Assembly: GCF_024748615.1 (NCBI RefSeq)
Contig: NZ_CP087168.1
Location: 1,054,001 to 1,118,000, forward strand
Direction: 5' to 3'
DNA length: 64,000 nt
Source of the DNA: Pseudomonas sp. B21-048
GTDB taxonomy: Bacteria > Pseudomonadota > Gammaproteobacteria > Pseudomonadales > Pseudomonadaceae
Part shown: in pieces, positions 18,315-27,929 of the stretch
How the letters are laid out: each line of letters opens with the position of its first letter
Position numbering within the stretch: the stretch's first letter is position 1
Program-made: the position numbers and the translations under genes
The notes under the pieces: model-generated
What the model was told of the DNA's origin: nothing
Databases searched by the model: none
The model's input: only the letters and a program-made list of their open reading frames with translations

Positions 18315-20024
18315 ATGCGCATCGAACCTCGCCTGTTGCCCGACACCCTGCCATTCCTCGGTGATATTCCACCGCTGCTGACTCGCCTTTACGCAGCGCG
18401 GGGCGTGCAGTCCGAGGCTGAACTGGACAAGAGCCTGGCGCGGCTGATTCCGTACCAGCAGCTCAAAGGCATCGATGCGGCGGTGGATTTGCTGGTGACG
18501 GCCCTGGAGCAACGTCAGCGGATTCTGATCGTCGGCGATTTCGACGCCGATGGTGCGACGGCCAGTACCGTGGGCATGCTGGGGTTGCGCCTGTTGGGCG
18601 CGGCGCATGTCGACTATCTGGTGCCGAACCGGTTCGAGTACGGCTACGGCCTGACGCCGGAGATCGTCGAAGTGGCGCTGACCCGCGAGCCGCACCTGCT
18701 GATCACTGTGGACAACGGCATCTCCAGCGTCGAAGGCGTGGCGGCGGCGAAAAAGGCCGGGCTCAAGGTGCTGGTCACCGATCACCACTTGCCCGGCGAT
18801 GAACTGCCGTTGGCCGATGCTATCGTCAATCCGAACCAGCCGGGTTGCGAGTTTCCGAGCAAAGCTTTGGCCGGTGTCGGGGTGATCTTCTATGTGCTGA
18901 TGGCCCTGCGCGCGCGCTTGCGCAGCCTGGGTTGGTATGAGAGCAAGCCGCAGCCGAACATTGGCGAACTGCTGGACCTGGTGGCGCTGGGCAGCGTCGC
19001 CGACGTGGTGCCGCTGGATGCCAACAACCGGATTCTGGTGCATCAGGGCCTGGAGCGGATTCGCGCCGGGCGCGCGCGGCCGGGAATCAAGGCGATCCTT
19101 GAAGTGGCCAAGCGCGACCATTCGCGCATCACCTCCACCGACCTGGGCTTCATCCTCGGCCCACGTCTGAACGCGGCGGGGCGTCTGGATGACATGAGCC
19201 TGGGTATCGAATGCCTGCTCACCGAAGACGCGGGCGCTGCCCGTGAGATGGCCATTCAGCTGGATGGCATGAACCAGGACCGTAAATCCATCGAGCAGGG
19301 CATGCAGCGTGAGGCGCTGGCCCAGCTCAAGGATTTACCGGTGGAATCGATGCCATTCGGCCTGTGCCTGTTCGATCCCGAGTGGCACCAGGGCGTCATC
19401 GGTATCCTCGCCTCGCGTATGAAAGAGCGCTATTTCCGTCCGACTATTGCCTTTGCCGATGCCGGCAATGGCCTGCTCAAGGGCTCGGGGCGTTCGGTTC
19501 AGGGTTTTCACATTCGCGATGCCTTGAGCGTGGTCGCGGCGCAGCATCCTAACCTGATCAGCAAATACGGCGGCCACGCCATGGCGGCCGGTCTGACCTT
19601 GCCAGAAGCGAATTTTCCGTTATTCGCCGAAGCCTTCGACGCTGAAGTGCGTAGGCAAATGCGCGAAGAAGACCTGACCGGGCGCCTGTTGTCAGACGGC
19701 ACGTTGGCGGTCGAAGAGTTTCACCTGGAACTGGCCCGCGCCCTGCGCCACGCCGGGCCTTGGGGGCAACACTTTCCGGAGCCGCTGTTTCATGGGGTGT
19801 TCCAGTTAGTTGAGCAACGCGTCGTGGGTGAGCGGCACCTCAAAGTAGTGCTGAAGAGTGAATGTGGTTCGGTGAAGCTCGACGGCATTGCCTTCGGTAT
19901 CGACCGTGATATCTGGCCGAATCCGACCATCAAGTGGGTTGAATTGGCCTACAAACTCGACCTCAATGAGTTCCGTGGGAACGAGACCGTTCAGTTGATG
20001 ATTGCCCACATCGAACCGCGTTGA
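18315..20024 (+). CDS. recJ: Single-stranded-DNA-specific exonuclease RecJ
   Basis: RecJ degrades single-stranded DNA 5' to 3' in recombination and mismatch repair. The 569-residue protein has the DHH-phosphoesterase motifs: DFDADGATA near residues 75-83, TVDNGISS, and VTDHHLPGDELP near 155-166, followed by VALGSVADVVPL. The DHHA1 domain lies near residues 350-460 with GRSVQGFHIRDAL and SKYGGHAMAAG, and a C-terminal OB-like region closes the protein. A REPIN follows the stop. Confidence 0.96.
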   Translation: MRIEPRLLPDTLPFLGDIPPLLTRLYAARGVQSEAELDKSLARLIPYQQLKGIDAAVDLLVTALEQRQRILIVGDFDADGATASTVGMLGLRLLGAAHVDYLVPNRFEYGYGLTPEIVEVALTREPHLLITVDNGISSVEGVAAAKKAGLKVLVTDHHLPGDELPLADAIVNPNQPGCEFPSKALAGVGVIFYVLMALRARLRSLGWYESKPQPNIGELLDLVALGSVADVVPLDANNRILVHQGLERIRAGRARPGIKAILEVAKRDHSRITSTDLGFILGPRLNAAGRLDDMSLGIECLLTEDAGAAREMAIQLDGMNQDRKSIEQGMQREALAQLKDLPVESMPFGLCLFDPEWHQGVIGILASRMKERYFRPTIAFADAGNGLLKGSGRSVQGFHIRDALSVVAAQHPNLISKYGGHAMAAGLTLPEANFPLFAEAFDAEVRRQMREEDLTGRLLSDGTLAVEEFHLELARALRHAGPWGQHFPEPLFHGVFQLVEQRVVGERHLKVVLKSECGSVKLDGIAFGIDRDIWPNPTIKWVELAYKLDLNEFRGNETVQLMIAHIEPR

Positions 20025-20028
20025 ATCC

Positions 20029-20107
20029 TTCGCGGGCAAGTCGGATCGCCGCACCGCTCGCTCCTACAGGGTATCGGTGATCCGTAGGAGCGAGGCTTGC
20101 CCGCGAA
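20029..20107. repeat. REPIN: pair of inverted REP sequences after recJ
   Basis: TTCGCGGGCAAG at 20029-20040 is the exact complement of 20096-20107. Inside lie inverted GCTCCTACAGG and CCGTAGGAGC segments. This is the common Pseudomonas REP doublet. The rest of 20108-20307 shows no gene. Confidence 0.9.
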
Positions 20108-20307
20108 AGCTATTTTCGTCACACCGAATCTCTCCGAACCCTCCCTCATCCCCCGATGTCGACTAGGCTCTAAGCACTGCTTGATTATCCTTGTGACGTC
20201 TTGTCGAATTTTTTGCCCGCGGGGGCGGGTGCTGCATCTTTTTCCTGTCACTCGTCGACTATTCAAACAGAACCCTGGAGCCTGCCCACTGATTCGAGAG
20301 GTGCCCC

Positions 20308-21414
20308 ATGAGTCTGCTGCTTGAACCCTATACCCTTCGTCAATTGACCTTGCTTAACCGCATTGCGGTATCACCGATGTGCCAGTATTCCAGCGTGGAT
20401 GGGCTGGCCAATGACTGGCATCTGGTCCACCTCGGTAGCCGTGCCATCGGCGGGGCGGGGCTGGTATTTACCGAAGCCACGGCGATCACCGCCGACGGGC
20501 GCATCACCGCCCAGGATCTTGGTCTGTGGAACGATGAGCAGATTGAGCCCTTGCAACGTATTACCCGCTTTATTGCTGCACAGGGCGCCGTTGCCGGCAT
20601 TCAATTGGCCCATGCCGGGCGCAAGGCCAGCACGCATCGACCGTGGCTCGGCAAGCATGGCAGCGTCAAGCCGGAGGACGGTGGCTGGATCCCGGTCGGC
20701 CCTTCGCCGATCGCTTTCGACCCCCAGCACACACCACCCAAGCAACTCGATGAGGGCGAGATCGCTGACGTCATTCAGGCCTTCGTCGATTCGGCCAAAC
20801 GGGCGCTGACCGCCGGTTTCCAAGTGGTCGAAGTACACGCCGCCCACGGTTACCTGTTGCACCAATTTCTTTCACCCCTGAGCAATCAGCGGCGCGATCT
20901 GTATGGTGGTTCGTTCGAGAATCGGATTCGGCTGGTACTGCAAGTCACCGAAGCGGTGCGGGCCGTGTGGCCTGAAGAGCTGCCGGTGTTTGTGCGGGTG
21001 TCGGCCACCGATTGGGTGGAGGATGGCTGGAACCCCGATGAAACCGTGGAGCTGGCGCGACGCCTCAAAGACCTGGGCGTGGACCTGATCGATGTCTCAT
21101 CGGGGGGGACGGCTGTAAACGCCGAGATTCCTACAGGGCCCGGTTATCAGACGCGTTTTGCCGAGCGCGTACGCAAGGAGTCAGGCATTGCCACCGGCAC
21201 TGTAGGAATGATTACCGAACCGGCTCAGGCCGAGCACATTCTGCGCACCTGTCAGGCCGACATCATCTTCCTCGCCCGAGAGTTGTTGCGTGATCCGTAT
21301 TGGCCGCTGCATGCCGATGACGACTTGGGCGGGCACAAGGCGATCTGGCCGGCGCAATACCAGCGAGCCACCCATCGTGACCAGCCGATTCATGAATCGG
21401 ATTTGCGTGATTGA
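20308..21414 (+). CDS. NADH:flavin oxidoreductase, Old Yellow Enzyme family (XenA/YqjM-like)
   Basis: A 368-residue FMN-dependent TIM-barrel ene-reductase. Signatures are RIAVSPMCQYSS near residues 19-30 (the Cys and Tyr are typical of the thermophilic/YqjM-XenA class), QLAHAGRK near 100-107, the active-site stretch AHGYLLHQFLSPLSNQR near 177-193, YGGSFENR, and GTVGMIT in the phosphate-binding end. Such enzymes reduce activated alkenes, nitro compounds and other electrophiles with NAD(P)H; the physiological substrate cannot be told. GAGGTG lies 5 nt before the ATG. A bidirectional terminator separates it from opgD. Confidence 0.9.
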   Translation: MSLLLEPYTLRQLTLLNRIAVSPMCQYSSVDGLANDWHLVHLGSRAIGGAGLVFTEATAITADGRITAQDLGLWNDEQIEPLQRITRFIAAQGAVAGIQLAHAGRKASTHRPWLGKHGSVKPEDGGWIPVGPSPIAFDPQHTPPKQLDEGEIADVIQAFVDSAKRALTAGFQVVEVHAAHGYLLHQFLSPLSNQRRDLYGGSFENRIRLVLQVTEAVRAVWPEELPVFVRVSATDWVEDGWNPDETVELARRLKDLGVDLIDVSSGGTAVNAEIPTGPGYQTRFAERVRKESGIATGTVGMITEPAQAEHILRTCQADIIFLARELLRDPYWPLHADDDLGGHKAIWPAQYQRATHRDQPIHESDLRD

Positions 21415-21430
21415 ATGCTGCTGTAAAACC

Positions 21431-21463
21431 AAAAAGCCCCGGTCGTGTTGACCGGGGCTTTTT
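21431..21463. terminator. Bidirectional terminator between the ene-reductase gene and opgD
   Basis: AAAAAGCCCCGGTC and GACCGGGGCTTTTT are perfect complements around GTGTT. T tracts on both sides serve both converging genes. Confidence 0.94.
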
Positions 21464-21528
21464 GCGTTTCTGTGCTGAGATGTTTGTTGTCTGCCCGCGA
21501 AGGGGACCGCCCAGACAACCTCTTACTT

Positions 21529-23154
21529 TCAGGTGTATTTACGCTTCTCCGGTGCCGGCGGGAAATACTGGTACAGCCAGGTTTCACTCAACGTCCGGTC
21601 ATTGGTGCGAATGAACAACCGCAGCTCCACCGGCGCCACGCTGTCATTGGTCGGGTACCAGTCGAAGGTAATGCGGTAGCCCTTGATGTCATCCAGTACC
21701 AACACATTGAAACCCTTCACTTCGCCGTTCGAACAGGTCACCACTGGTTCGATCCCCGCGCCTTCGGGCAGGCGGTCCAGACCGCCGCCGGTGAAGTCCA
21801 CGGCAAAGCGTCGCGCCCATACCTCTGGATAATGCTCGCCCGGCGCCCAGCCTTCAATGAAACCGCCCATGCCCGAACGGGTCGCGTGGACCCGTGCCAG
21901 CGGCGTGCTCACCGGTGGCAGAGCACTCCAATAGAGCTTGTAGCCGTAATTGAGGGAGTCCCCGGCCGCGACCGGTTTTTTCGGTGTCCAGAACGCGACG
22001 ATGTTATCCAGGGTTTCGCCAGTTGTAGGAATTTCCAGCAAATCGATAGAGCCTTCGCCCCACGCGGTTGTAGGTTCTACCCACAGACTCGGGCGCTTAC
22101 TGTACCAGTCGACGGTGTCCTGATAATTGGCGAACTCGTGATCGGTCTGCACCAGACCAAAGCCTTTCGGATCTGTATCGGCAAAGGCATTGAATTGCAG
22201 GGTGCCTGGGTTGTTCAGCGGACGGCAGATCCACTCGCCATTGCCGCGCCACATGGCCAGGCGATCGGAGTCGTGGATTTGCGGGTGAATCGTGTCGCAC
22301 ATGCGCCGCTCATGGGTTCCGCAGCTGAACATGCTGGTCATCGGCGCAATGCCCAACTGCTCGATGGCGGTGCGGGCATTGACGTGGGCGTCGACTTCCA
22401 TCACCACACGCTCGGCCTGGCAATCGATGTCAAAACGGTAGGCACCGGTGGCGCTCGGTGAATCGAGCAAGGCATAAACCACGAAGCGGGTGCTGTCCTT
22501 GTCCGGGGTCTCAAACCAGAACTTGGTGAAGTCCGGGAATTCTTCGCGCTTCTTGGCGTAGGTGTCGATCGCCAGGCCGCGGGCTGACAAACCGTACTGG
22601 CCGGTGGCGTCCACCGCGCGGAAATAGCTGGCGCCGAGGAACGACAACACGTCGTGCTTATCCAGCTCCGGGGCCTTGAACAGCTTGAACCCGGCGAAAC
22701 CCAGATCGCCTTTGAGCTGCTTAGTGTCGACGGTGGTTTTTTCGTAGTTGAACAGCGACGGGCGGAAATGCACCTCGCGCGCCAGTCGAGTCTTGGGATC
22801 GACGCTGTACATGCGCACCGGTTGCTTGAAACCCATGCCGACGTGGAAAAACTGCACGTCCAGCAGACCTTTCAGGTCCTTCCACAGCGAGTGATTGCCG
22901 TCGTAGCGGATCGCATTGAAGTTCTGTGGCGTCATGGTCGCCAGCGTTGGCGGCAGCACCTGTTTGGTGTCCTGATACGGCTTGCCGGCGAGCTGTTTGG
23001 CCTGGTTCTTCAGCGCTTCGAAGTCAAACGCCACAGCGTCGCCATCAGCGGTGCTGCTGCCAGCCCAGGTGTGTGTCGCCAATAAGCCGGTGGCCGAAAG
23101 ACCGGTGTAAGCCGCGATGGCCATGGAGGCTTTGAGCAAATTCCTGCGGTGCAT
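21529..23154 (-). CDS. opgD: Glucan biosynthesis protein D
   Basis: OpgD is a periplasmic protein involved in the backbone structure of osmoregulated periplasmic glucans. The 541-residue protein begins [18 protein letters not shown], a twin-arginine-type signal, and contains the OpgG/D segments [44 protein letters not shown] and [16 protein letters not shown]. Start 23154 is chosen because it puts the RR signal at the N-terminus; the open frame extends further upstream without signal features. It stands alone, so it is not in an opgGH operon here. Confidence 0.94.
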   Translation of the reverse strand: MHRRNLLKASMAIAAYTGLSATGLLATHTWAGSSTADGDAVAFDFEALKNQAKQLAGKPYQDTKQVLPPTLATMTPQNFNAIRYDGNHSLWKDLKGLLDVQFFHVGMGFKQPVRMYSVDPKTRLAREVHFRPSLFNYEKTTVDTKQLKGDLGFAGFKLFKAPELDKHDVLSFLGASYFRAVDATGQYGLSARGLAIDTYAKKREEFPDFTKFWFETPDKDSTRFVVYALLDSPSATGAYRFDIDCQAERVVMEVDAHVNARTAIEQLGIAPMTSMFSCGTHERRMCDTIHPQIHDSDRLAMWRGNGEWICRPLNNPGTLQFNAFADTDPKGFGLVQTDHEFANYQDTVDWYSKRPSLWVEPTTAWGEGSIDLLEIPTTGETLDNIVAFWTPKKPVAAGDSLNYGYKLYWSALPPVSTPLARVHATRSGMGGFIEGWAPGEHYPEVWARRFAVDFTGGGLDRLPEGAGIEPVVTCSNGEVKGFNVLVLDDIKGYRITFDWYPTNDSVAPVELRLFIRTNDRTLSETWLYQYFPPAPEKRKYT

Positions 23155-23563
23155 AAGTACAACCTGTCGTGAACAATCCCGCGCCGTTCCTGGCACGTGC
23201 TGGATCAGAAATAACGGTTCGGACATGCCTTGGCCAAACGCAACGGACCTTAAAGAGATGCCAAATACTTTAAACCGTTCGGTTGCAGAGCAAAATTGGT
23301 TAATGGCACCACGACAGCGCGGCAATGAAACACGGCATGTAGGGTAACGTTTCTCACAGCACGTTCTGATTTATAGGGCATATCTGCTTTTTTCGACTAA
23401 TTACTCTAAAACCTCTTTTCAGCGCCGATTTAATTTCTATTCTATGGGCATGACCGGTTTCGGCCCTTCAGGCCGGTGGGTTCAGCAGGCACTAGGTGAC
23501 CGCTGAAAGTGATAGGGCGATGCGGTTTTGCAGTTTTCTCTGACGTATAGAAGGACATCGTCC
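23155..23563. other. 409-nt intergenic region, AT-rich, no gene seen
   Basis: The divergent gap between opgD (minus) and the small gene at 23564 (plus). Positions about 23370-23445 are conspicuously A+T-rich and may hold promoters for one or both genes. A GC-rich imperfect hairpin lies near 23455-23482 (ACCGGTTTCGGC... GGCCGGT). No tRNA, repeat or convincing ORF was found. Confidence 0.5.
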
Positions 23564-23749
23564 ATGTCGAAAGTACAAGGCATCACTGAAATATTAGGAA
23601 TTTTCCCTTGCCTGGCCATCGGTCGGCGAAGGCGTCGGCTCAGTTCGGAGGAGTTGAAGTTGGTGGAGCGGTATCGCGAGCTGTCGGAGAGTGACCGGAT
23701 TGCGATGCGGTATCTGGTGGATGCGATGCGCAGTGTTTCGCGGTTTTGA
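23564..23749 (+). CDS. Small conserved-looking hypothetical protein, 61 aa
   Basis: The protein begins MSKVQGITEILGIFPCLAIG, continues with the basic run RRRRR, and ends in a charged helix (SSEELKLVERYRELSESDR then AMRYLVDAM). AGAAGGA lies 8 nt before the ATG, which supports translation. The C-terminal helix resembles the tails of small regulators, but no DNA-binding fold is clear. It precedes the AbrB/PIN pair by 142 nt and is separated from it by that pair's operator. The function is unknown. Confidence 0.6.
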   Translation: MSKVQGITEILGIFPCLAIGRRRRRLSSEELKLVERYRELSESDRIAMRYLVDAMRSVSRF

Positions 23750-23849
23750 GGAGGTGAAGGATTCGGCCATGACAGCGTGGTCGTGGTCGGATCCTTCAGA
23801 ACGAAGAGAACTTGCCTACGATGAGTGGCGGTTGCAGGCTCGCACGCTA

Positions 23850-23878
23850 AGTATTACGTTTGCCTATAGAGTAATACT
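23850..23878 (+). promoter_or_regulatory. Operator-like inverted repeat ahead of the antitoxin gene
   Basis: AGTATTAC at 23850-23857 and GTAATACT at 23871-23878 are perfect 8-bp complements 13 nt apart, ending 2 nt before the AGGAG ribosome site of the antitoxin. AbrB-type antitoxins commonly repress their own operon at such sites, so this is the likely binding site. TATAGA within the spacer may be a -10 element. Confidence 0.7.
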
Positions 23879-23891
23879 TCAGGAGATCATC

Positions 23892-24137
23892 ATGACGACG
23901 ACCATGACCAGTAAAGGGCAAGTCACCATTCCCAAGCCTATTCGTGACGCATTGCATCTGAAGCCAGGTGCGGCAATTGAGTTCAGTGTCAACGCGCAAG
24001 GTGAAGTGGTACTGCACAGCGGTAAACCCAAAATGGGTAAGGCAGTCACAATCGACCGCTTCGAAGCCGTGCGTGGAAAGGCGGATATAAAATGGCGAAC
24101 TGACGATTTGATGGCGCTATTACGGGGTGACGACTGA
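23892..24137 (+). CDS. AbrB/MazE-fold antitoxin
   Basis: An 81-residue protein whose first 45 residues are a swapped-hairpin AbrB domain (SKGQVTIPKPIRDALHL, then GAAIEFSVNAQGEVVL). The C-terminal half is charged (KADIKWRTDDLMALLRGDD), as expected for a toxin-binding tail. AGGAG lies 6 nt before the ATG. Its stop shares an A with the start of the toxin gene, the close coupling normal in toxin-antitoxin operons. It is likely a VapB-type antitoxin. Confidence 0.9.
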   Translation: MTTTMTSKGQVTIPKPIRDALHLKPGAAIEFSVNAQGEVVLHSGKPKMGKAVTIDRFEAVRGKADIKWRTDDLMALLRGDD

Positions 24138-24538
24138 TGATATTGGTCGACACGAACGTGTTGATTGATGTCTTGGAGGACGAGCCTGTCTGGGCTGATT
24201 GGTCCATACAACAGCTTCGCGCCCAATCCCAGATCCATGAATTGGCCATCAATCCGATTATTTACGCCGAACTGTCACAGACATTTTCCAGTTTCGAGGC
24301 GTTGGATGATGTCGTCACTCAGCTTGGTCTTGCGGTGCAAGAAGTCCCGCGCCCCGCTTTGTTTTTGGCAGGAAAGGCTTTCGTTCGTTACCGTAAAGTG
24401 GGTGGTGGGAAAAATAATGTTTTGGCGGATTTTCTCATCGGGGCTCATGCTGCTGTGAAAAAGTTGCCGTTATTGACGCGGGATGCCAAGCGCTACCGTA
24501 GCTATTTTCCATCGGTTGAGTTGATAGTGCCGGTCTGA
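24137..24538 (+). CDS. PIN-domain toxin (VapC family)
   Basis: A 133-residue PIN-domain protein with the acidic metal site Asp5 (ILVDTNVLIDVLE), Glu45 (NPIIYAEL), Asp98 (NVLADFLIGAHA) and Asp116 (LTRDAKRY). VapC toxins are Mg-dependent RNases that cut tRNA or rRNA when the antitoxin is lost. The gene overlaps the antitoxin stop in TGATG. All four acidic residues are present, so it is likely active. A REPIN follows 35 nt downstream. Confidence 0.92.
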   Translation: MILVDTNVLIDVLEDEPVWADWSIQQLRAQSQIHELAINPIIYAELSQTFSSFEALDDVVTQLGLAVQEVPRPALFLAGKAFVRYRKVGGGKNNVLADFLIGAHAAVKKLPLLTRDAKRYRSYFPSVELIVPV

Positions 24539-24573
24539 GAGCTCTGTGTTTCCACGGATAAACATGCGGTGCA

Positions 24574-24667
24574 TCGCGGGCAAGTCGGGTCGTCGCATCG
24601 CACGCTCCCACAGGTTGAACGCAGTTCCTGTAGGAGAGAGCGATGCGGCGGTCCGACTTGCCCGCGA
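24574..24667. repeat. REPIN between the PIN toxin gene and patD
   Basis: TCGCGGGCAAGTCGG at 24574-24588 is the exact complement of 24653-24667. The inner segments TCGCACGCTCCCACAGG and CCTGTAGGAGAGAGCGA are imperfect complements. It fills the gap between two convergent genes and ends 5 nt before the patD stop. Confidence 0.92.
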
Positions 24668-24672
24668 AGCTT

Positions 24673-26097
24673 TTAATGCTTGAACATCACATGTCGCACC
24701 ACGGTGTAGTCCTCCAGCCCATACATCGACATGTCTTTTCCATAACCGGACAGTTTCTGACCGCCGTGAGGCATTTCGCTGACTAGCATGAAGTGGGTGT
24801 TCACCCACGTGCAGCCGTACTGCAAACGAGCAGACAGCCGATGCGCGCGGCCGACGTCCGTGGTCCAGACCGATGACGCCAAGCCGTAGTCTGAATCGTT
24901 GGCCCAGGCCAGTGCTTGCGCTTCATCGGTGAACTGGGTGACCGACACTACCGGTCCGAACACTTCGCGGCGCACGATCTCGTCGTCCTGTTGCACGTCG
25001 GCCAGCACCGTCGGCTCAAAGAAGAAGCCGTTGCCTTCCACCGCTTTACCGCCAGTGATCAAACGAATGTGCGGTTGCGCCGTGGCACGTTCGACCAGCG
25101 CGGTCACGCGGTCGCGATGTTGTGCGCTGATCAACGGGCCAAGCTCCGTCGATGGATCGTCCTGCAAGCCGTACTTGATACTGCTGACGGCCGCACCGAG
25201 CTTCTCGACGAATTGGTCGTAGATGCCCGCCTGCGCGTAAATGCGGCAGGCAGCGGTGCAATCCTGACCAGCGTTGTAGAAACCGAAGGTGCGAATGCCT
25301 TCCACGGCGGCATCGATGTCGGCATCGTCGAAGATGATCACCGGCGCCTTGCCGCCCAGTTCCATGTGCATGCGTTTGATGCTGTTGGCGGCGCTGGAAA
25401 TGATGTTCGAGCCAGTGGCGATCGAGCCGGTCAGGGACACCATGCGCACTTTCGGATGTGTAACCAATAAGCTGCCGACCGTAGGACCACGACCGAACAC
25501 CAGGTTAAGCACGCCCGCCGGGAAGATGTCCGACGCCAGTTCTGCCAGGCGCAGGGCGGTCAGCGGGGTTTGTTCCGACGGCTTGAGCACCACGGTATTA
25601 CCGGCGGCCAGGGCCGGGGCGATTTTCCAGGCGACCATCATCAGCGGGTAGTTCCACGGCGCGATGGAGGCAACCACGCCCACCGGGTCGCGGCGGATCA
25701 TCGAGGTGTGGCCGGGCAGGTATTCACCGCCCATCGCACCGCTCATGCAACGGCTGGCGCCGGCGAAGAAACGGAACACGTCGGCAATCGCCGGGATCTC
25801 GTCGTTCAATGCGGCATTGTAAGGTTTGCCGCAGTTATCCGATTCCAGTTTGGCCAGCTCTTCGCCATGGGCTTCGATGATGTCGGCAAGTTTGAGCAGC
25901 AGTAGCGAGCGCTCTTTCGGCGTGGTTTGCGACCAGGTTTCGAAGGCGGTATCGGCGGCTCGCACGGCGGCATCGACCTGGGCTTCGCTGGCTTCGTTGA
26001 TTTCCACCAGTACACGGCCGAGGGCTGGGTTGAACACGGCTTGGGCGGGGCCGTCGCCATTGACGAGTTGGCCGTTGATCAAGAGTTTGGTTTGCAT
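24673..26097 (-). CDS. patD: Gamma-aminobutyraldehyde dehydrogenase PatD (YdcW)
   Basis: Oxidises gamma-aminobutyraldehyde, made from putrescine, to GABA with NAD. The 474-residue length and sequence closely follow what I recall of E. coli PatD/YdcW, including [10 protein letters not shown] near residue 145, the NAD-binding GSIATG, the general-base Glu in MELGGKAPV, the nucleophile Cys280 in [11 protein letters not shown], and the C-terminal [19 protein letters not shown]. It follows the ydcSTUV-type importer genes 75 nt downstream, the same order as in E. coli, implying uptake plus catabolism of one class of substrates. Confidence 0.95.
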   Translation of the reverse strand: MQTKLLINGQLVNGDGPAQAVFNPALGRVLVEINEASEAQVDAAVRAADTAFETWSQTTPKERSLLLLKLADIIEAHGEELAKLESDNCGKPYNAALNDEIPAIADVFRFFAGASRCMSGAMGGEYLPGHTSMIRRDPVGVVASIAPWNYPLMMVAWKIAPALAAGNTVVLKPSEQTPLTALRLAELASDIFPAGVLNLVFGRGPTVGSLLVTHPKVRMVSLTGSIATGSNIISSAANSIKRMHMELGGKAPVIIFDDADIDAAVEGIRTFGFYNAGQDCTAACRIYAQAGIYDQFVEKLGAAVSSIKYGLQDDPSTELGPLISAQHRDRVTALVERATAQPHIRLITGGKAVEGNGFFFEPTVLADVQQDDEIVRREVFGPVVSVTQFTDEAQALAWANDSDYGLASSVWTTDVGRAHRLSARLQYGCTWVNTHFMLVSEMPHGGQKLSGYGKDMSMYGLEDYTVVRHVMFKH

Positions 26098-26172
26098 GGC
26101 TATGTCCTCCGAAGCTGTTGTTTTTCTGTCGGAACCGAATCCTACAAGAGATAGTGGTTGTCTGTTCCTGAT

Positions 26173-26997
26173 CTATTTCCCGCCACTGCCCGCAACGCTT
26201 TCGCCACCCCGGGTCAGGTAATAGGCGCCGAGGATCGGCAACATGGTCACCATCATCACCAGCATCGCGACAACGTTGGTCACCGGCACGTCCCGTGGGC
26301 GGCTGAGCTGGTTGAGCAGCCACAGCGGCAAGGTGCGTTCATGGCCGGCGGTGAAGGTGGTGACGATGATTTCGTCGAACGACAGGGCAAACGCCAGCAT
26401 GCCACCAGCCAGCATCGCCGAGCCAAGGTTCGGCAGGACGATGTAGCGAAAGGTCTGCCAACCGTCGGCGCCGAGGTCCATCGAGGCTTCAATCAAACTG
26501 TATGGCGTTCGGCGCAAGCGGGCGATGACGTTGTTGTAGACGATCACCACACAGAAGGTCGCGTGACCGACGATGATGGTGAATATCCCCGGTTCAATCC
26601 CCAGCGTTTTGAAAGTCGCCAGCAGCGCGATCCCGGTGATGATCCCGGGCAGGGCAATCGGCAGGATCAGCATCAGCGAGATGCCTTGCTTGCCGAAGAA
26701 ATCCCGTCGGTACAACGCCGCCGACGCGAGGGTGCCGAGGACCATCGCAATCAGCGTTGCGACGGCGGCGATTTGCAACGACAGCTTGATCGCTTCCAGC
26801 ACATCGGGCCGGGAGAACGCCACGCCGATCCACTTCAGGGTGAAGCCCTTGGGCGGAAAGCTGAACGCCGCGTCTTCGGTGTTGAAGGCGTAGAGGAAGA
26901 TGATCAGGATCGGGAAGTGCAAGAACACCAATCCGCCCCAGGCGGCGATGCGCAGGCCCAGGGATGCCCGATCTTGAGATGACGCATCAGAGCGCAT
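26173..26997 (-). CDS. ydcV: ABC transporter permease, YdcV-like
   Basis: A 274-residue inner-membrane permease with six predicted helices. The first is [17 protein letters not shown] (residues about 23-39), and the EAA loop [19 protein letters not shown] near residues 170-190 contacts the ATPase. It starts inside the end of the preceding permease gene (11-nt overlap), so the pair is translationally coupled. Such PotC-type subunits carry polyamines or related amines. Confidence 0.9.
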   Translation of the reverse strand: MRSDASSQDRASLGLRIAAWGGLVFLHFPILIIFLYAFNTEDAAFSFPPKGFTLKWIGVAFSRPDVLEAIKLSLQIAAVATLIAMVLGTLASAALYRRDFFGKQGISLMLILPIALPGIITGIALLATFKTLGIEPGIFTIIVGHATFCVVIVYNNVIARLRRTPYSLIEASMDLGADGWQTFRYIVLPNLGSAMLAGGMLAFALSFDEIIVTTFTAGHERTLPLWLLNQLSRPRDVPVTNVVAMLVMMVTMLPILGAYYLTRGGESVAGSGGK

Positions 26998-27928
26998 CGA
27001 AAGCCCCCAGACGTTTGACGATGGACAGGTAAATGGCGATCAGCACGATCGGCACCAGTGTGAAGGCCGCCGCCATCGGCATGTTGCCAATTGCCCCTTG
27101 CTGGGCGTAGACCATGCTGCCGATGAAGTAGCCCGGTGGGCCCACCAGTTGCGGCACGATGAAGTCGCCCAGGGTCAGCGAAAAGGTGAAGATCGAACCG
27201 GCTGCGATGCCCGGAATCGACAGCGGCAGAATCACTTGCATGAAGGTCTGACGCGGCTTGGCGCCAAGATCCGCCGAGGCTTGCAGCAAGGACGGCGGCA
27301 GGCGTTCCAGTGACGCCTGAATCGGCAGGATCATGAACGGCAGCCAGATGTAGACAAACACCATGAACCGTCCCAGATGCGAGGTCGACAAGGTGCTGCC
27401 GCCCACTCCCGGAATCCCGAGCACGAACTGCAACACCGGCTCCAACCCCAAGTGCTGAACGAACCACTGCGCCACGCCACCCTTGGCCAGCAGCAAGGTC
27501 CAGGCGTACGCCTTGACGATGTAACTGGCCCACATTGGCATCATCACCGCGATGTAGAAAAACGCCTTGGTCTTGCCGCTGGTGTAGCGCGCCATGTAGT
27601 AGGCAATCGGGAACGCCACGATTGCACTGGCGATCGACACGACGATGGCCATGCTCAGGGTGCGCAGGATGATGTCGAAGTTTGACGGCTGGAACAGTGC
27701 GGTGAAATTCGCCAGGGTCAGGTCGGGCGTGACCGCCATGGTGAAGTCGTCGAAGGTGTAGAAACCTTGCCACAACAGGGTCAGCAGCGAGCCGAGATAG
27801 ATTGCGCCAAACCAGAGCAACGGCGGCACCAATAGCATCGATAAATACAGGTTCGGCCGGCGGTACAGCAGGTTGGAAAACCAGCGCAATGGCGAGCTGG
27901 GGGGGTGAGGCGCGGCCACGCTGTTCAT
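26987..27928 (-). CDS. ydcU: ABC transporter permease, YdcU-like
   Basis: A 313-residue permease of the PotB type, with a first helix near residues 38-58 ([18 protein letters not shown]) and the EAA loop [13 protein letters not shown] near 215-228. ATG 27928 is chosen for GTGAG just upstream and because it lies 1 nt after the stop of the ATPase gene; an upstream in-frame start at 27949 would overlap that gene. It forms the heterodimeric channel with the next permease. Confidence 0.9.
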   Translation of the reverse strand: MNSVAAPHPPSSPLRWFSNLLYRRPNLYLSMLLVPPLLWFGAIYLGSLLTLLWQGFYTFDDFTMAVTPDLTLANFTALFQPSNFDIILRTLSMAIVVSIASAIVAFPIAYYMARYTSGKTKAFFYIAVMMPMWASYIVKAYAWTLLLAKGGVAQWFVQHLGLEPVLQFVLGIPGVGGSTLSTSHLGRFMVFVYIWLPFMILPIQASLERLPPSLLQASADLGAKPRQTFMQVILPLSIPGIAAGSIFTFSLTLGDFIVPQLVGPPGYFIGSMVYAQQGAIGNMPMAAAFTLVPIVLIAIYLSIVKRLGAFDAL

Positions 27929-27929
27929 C

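Noticed and set aside
24137..24538. Reading the AbrB/PIN pair as part of a larger defence cluster
   Set aside because: The flanking genes are an unknown 61-residue protein, opgD and a catabolic operon; no other defence-type gene is nearby.
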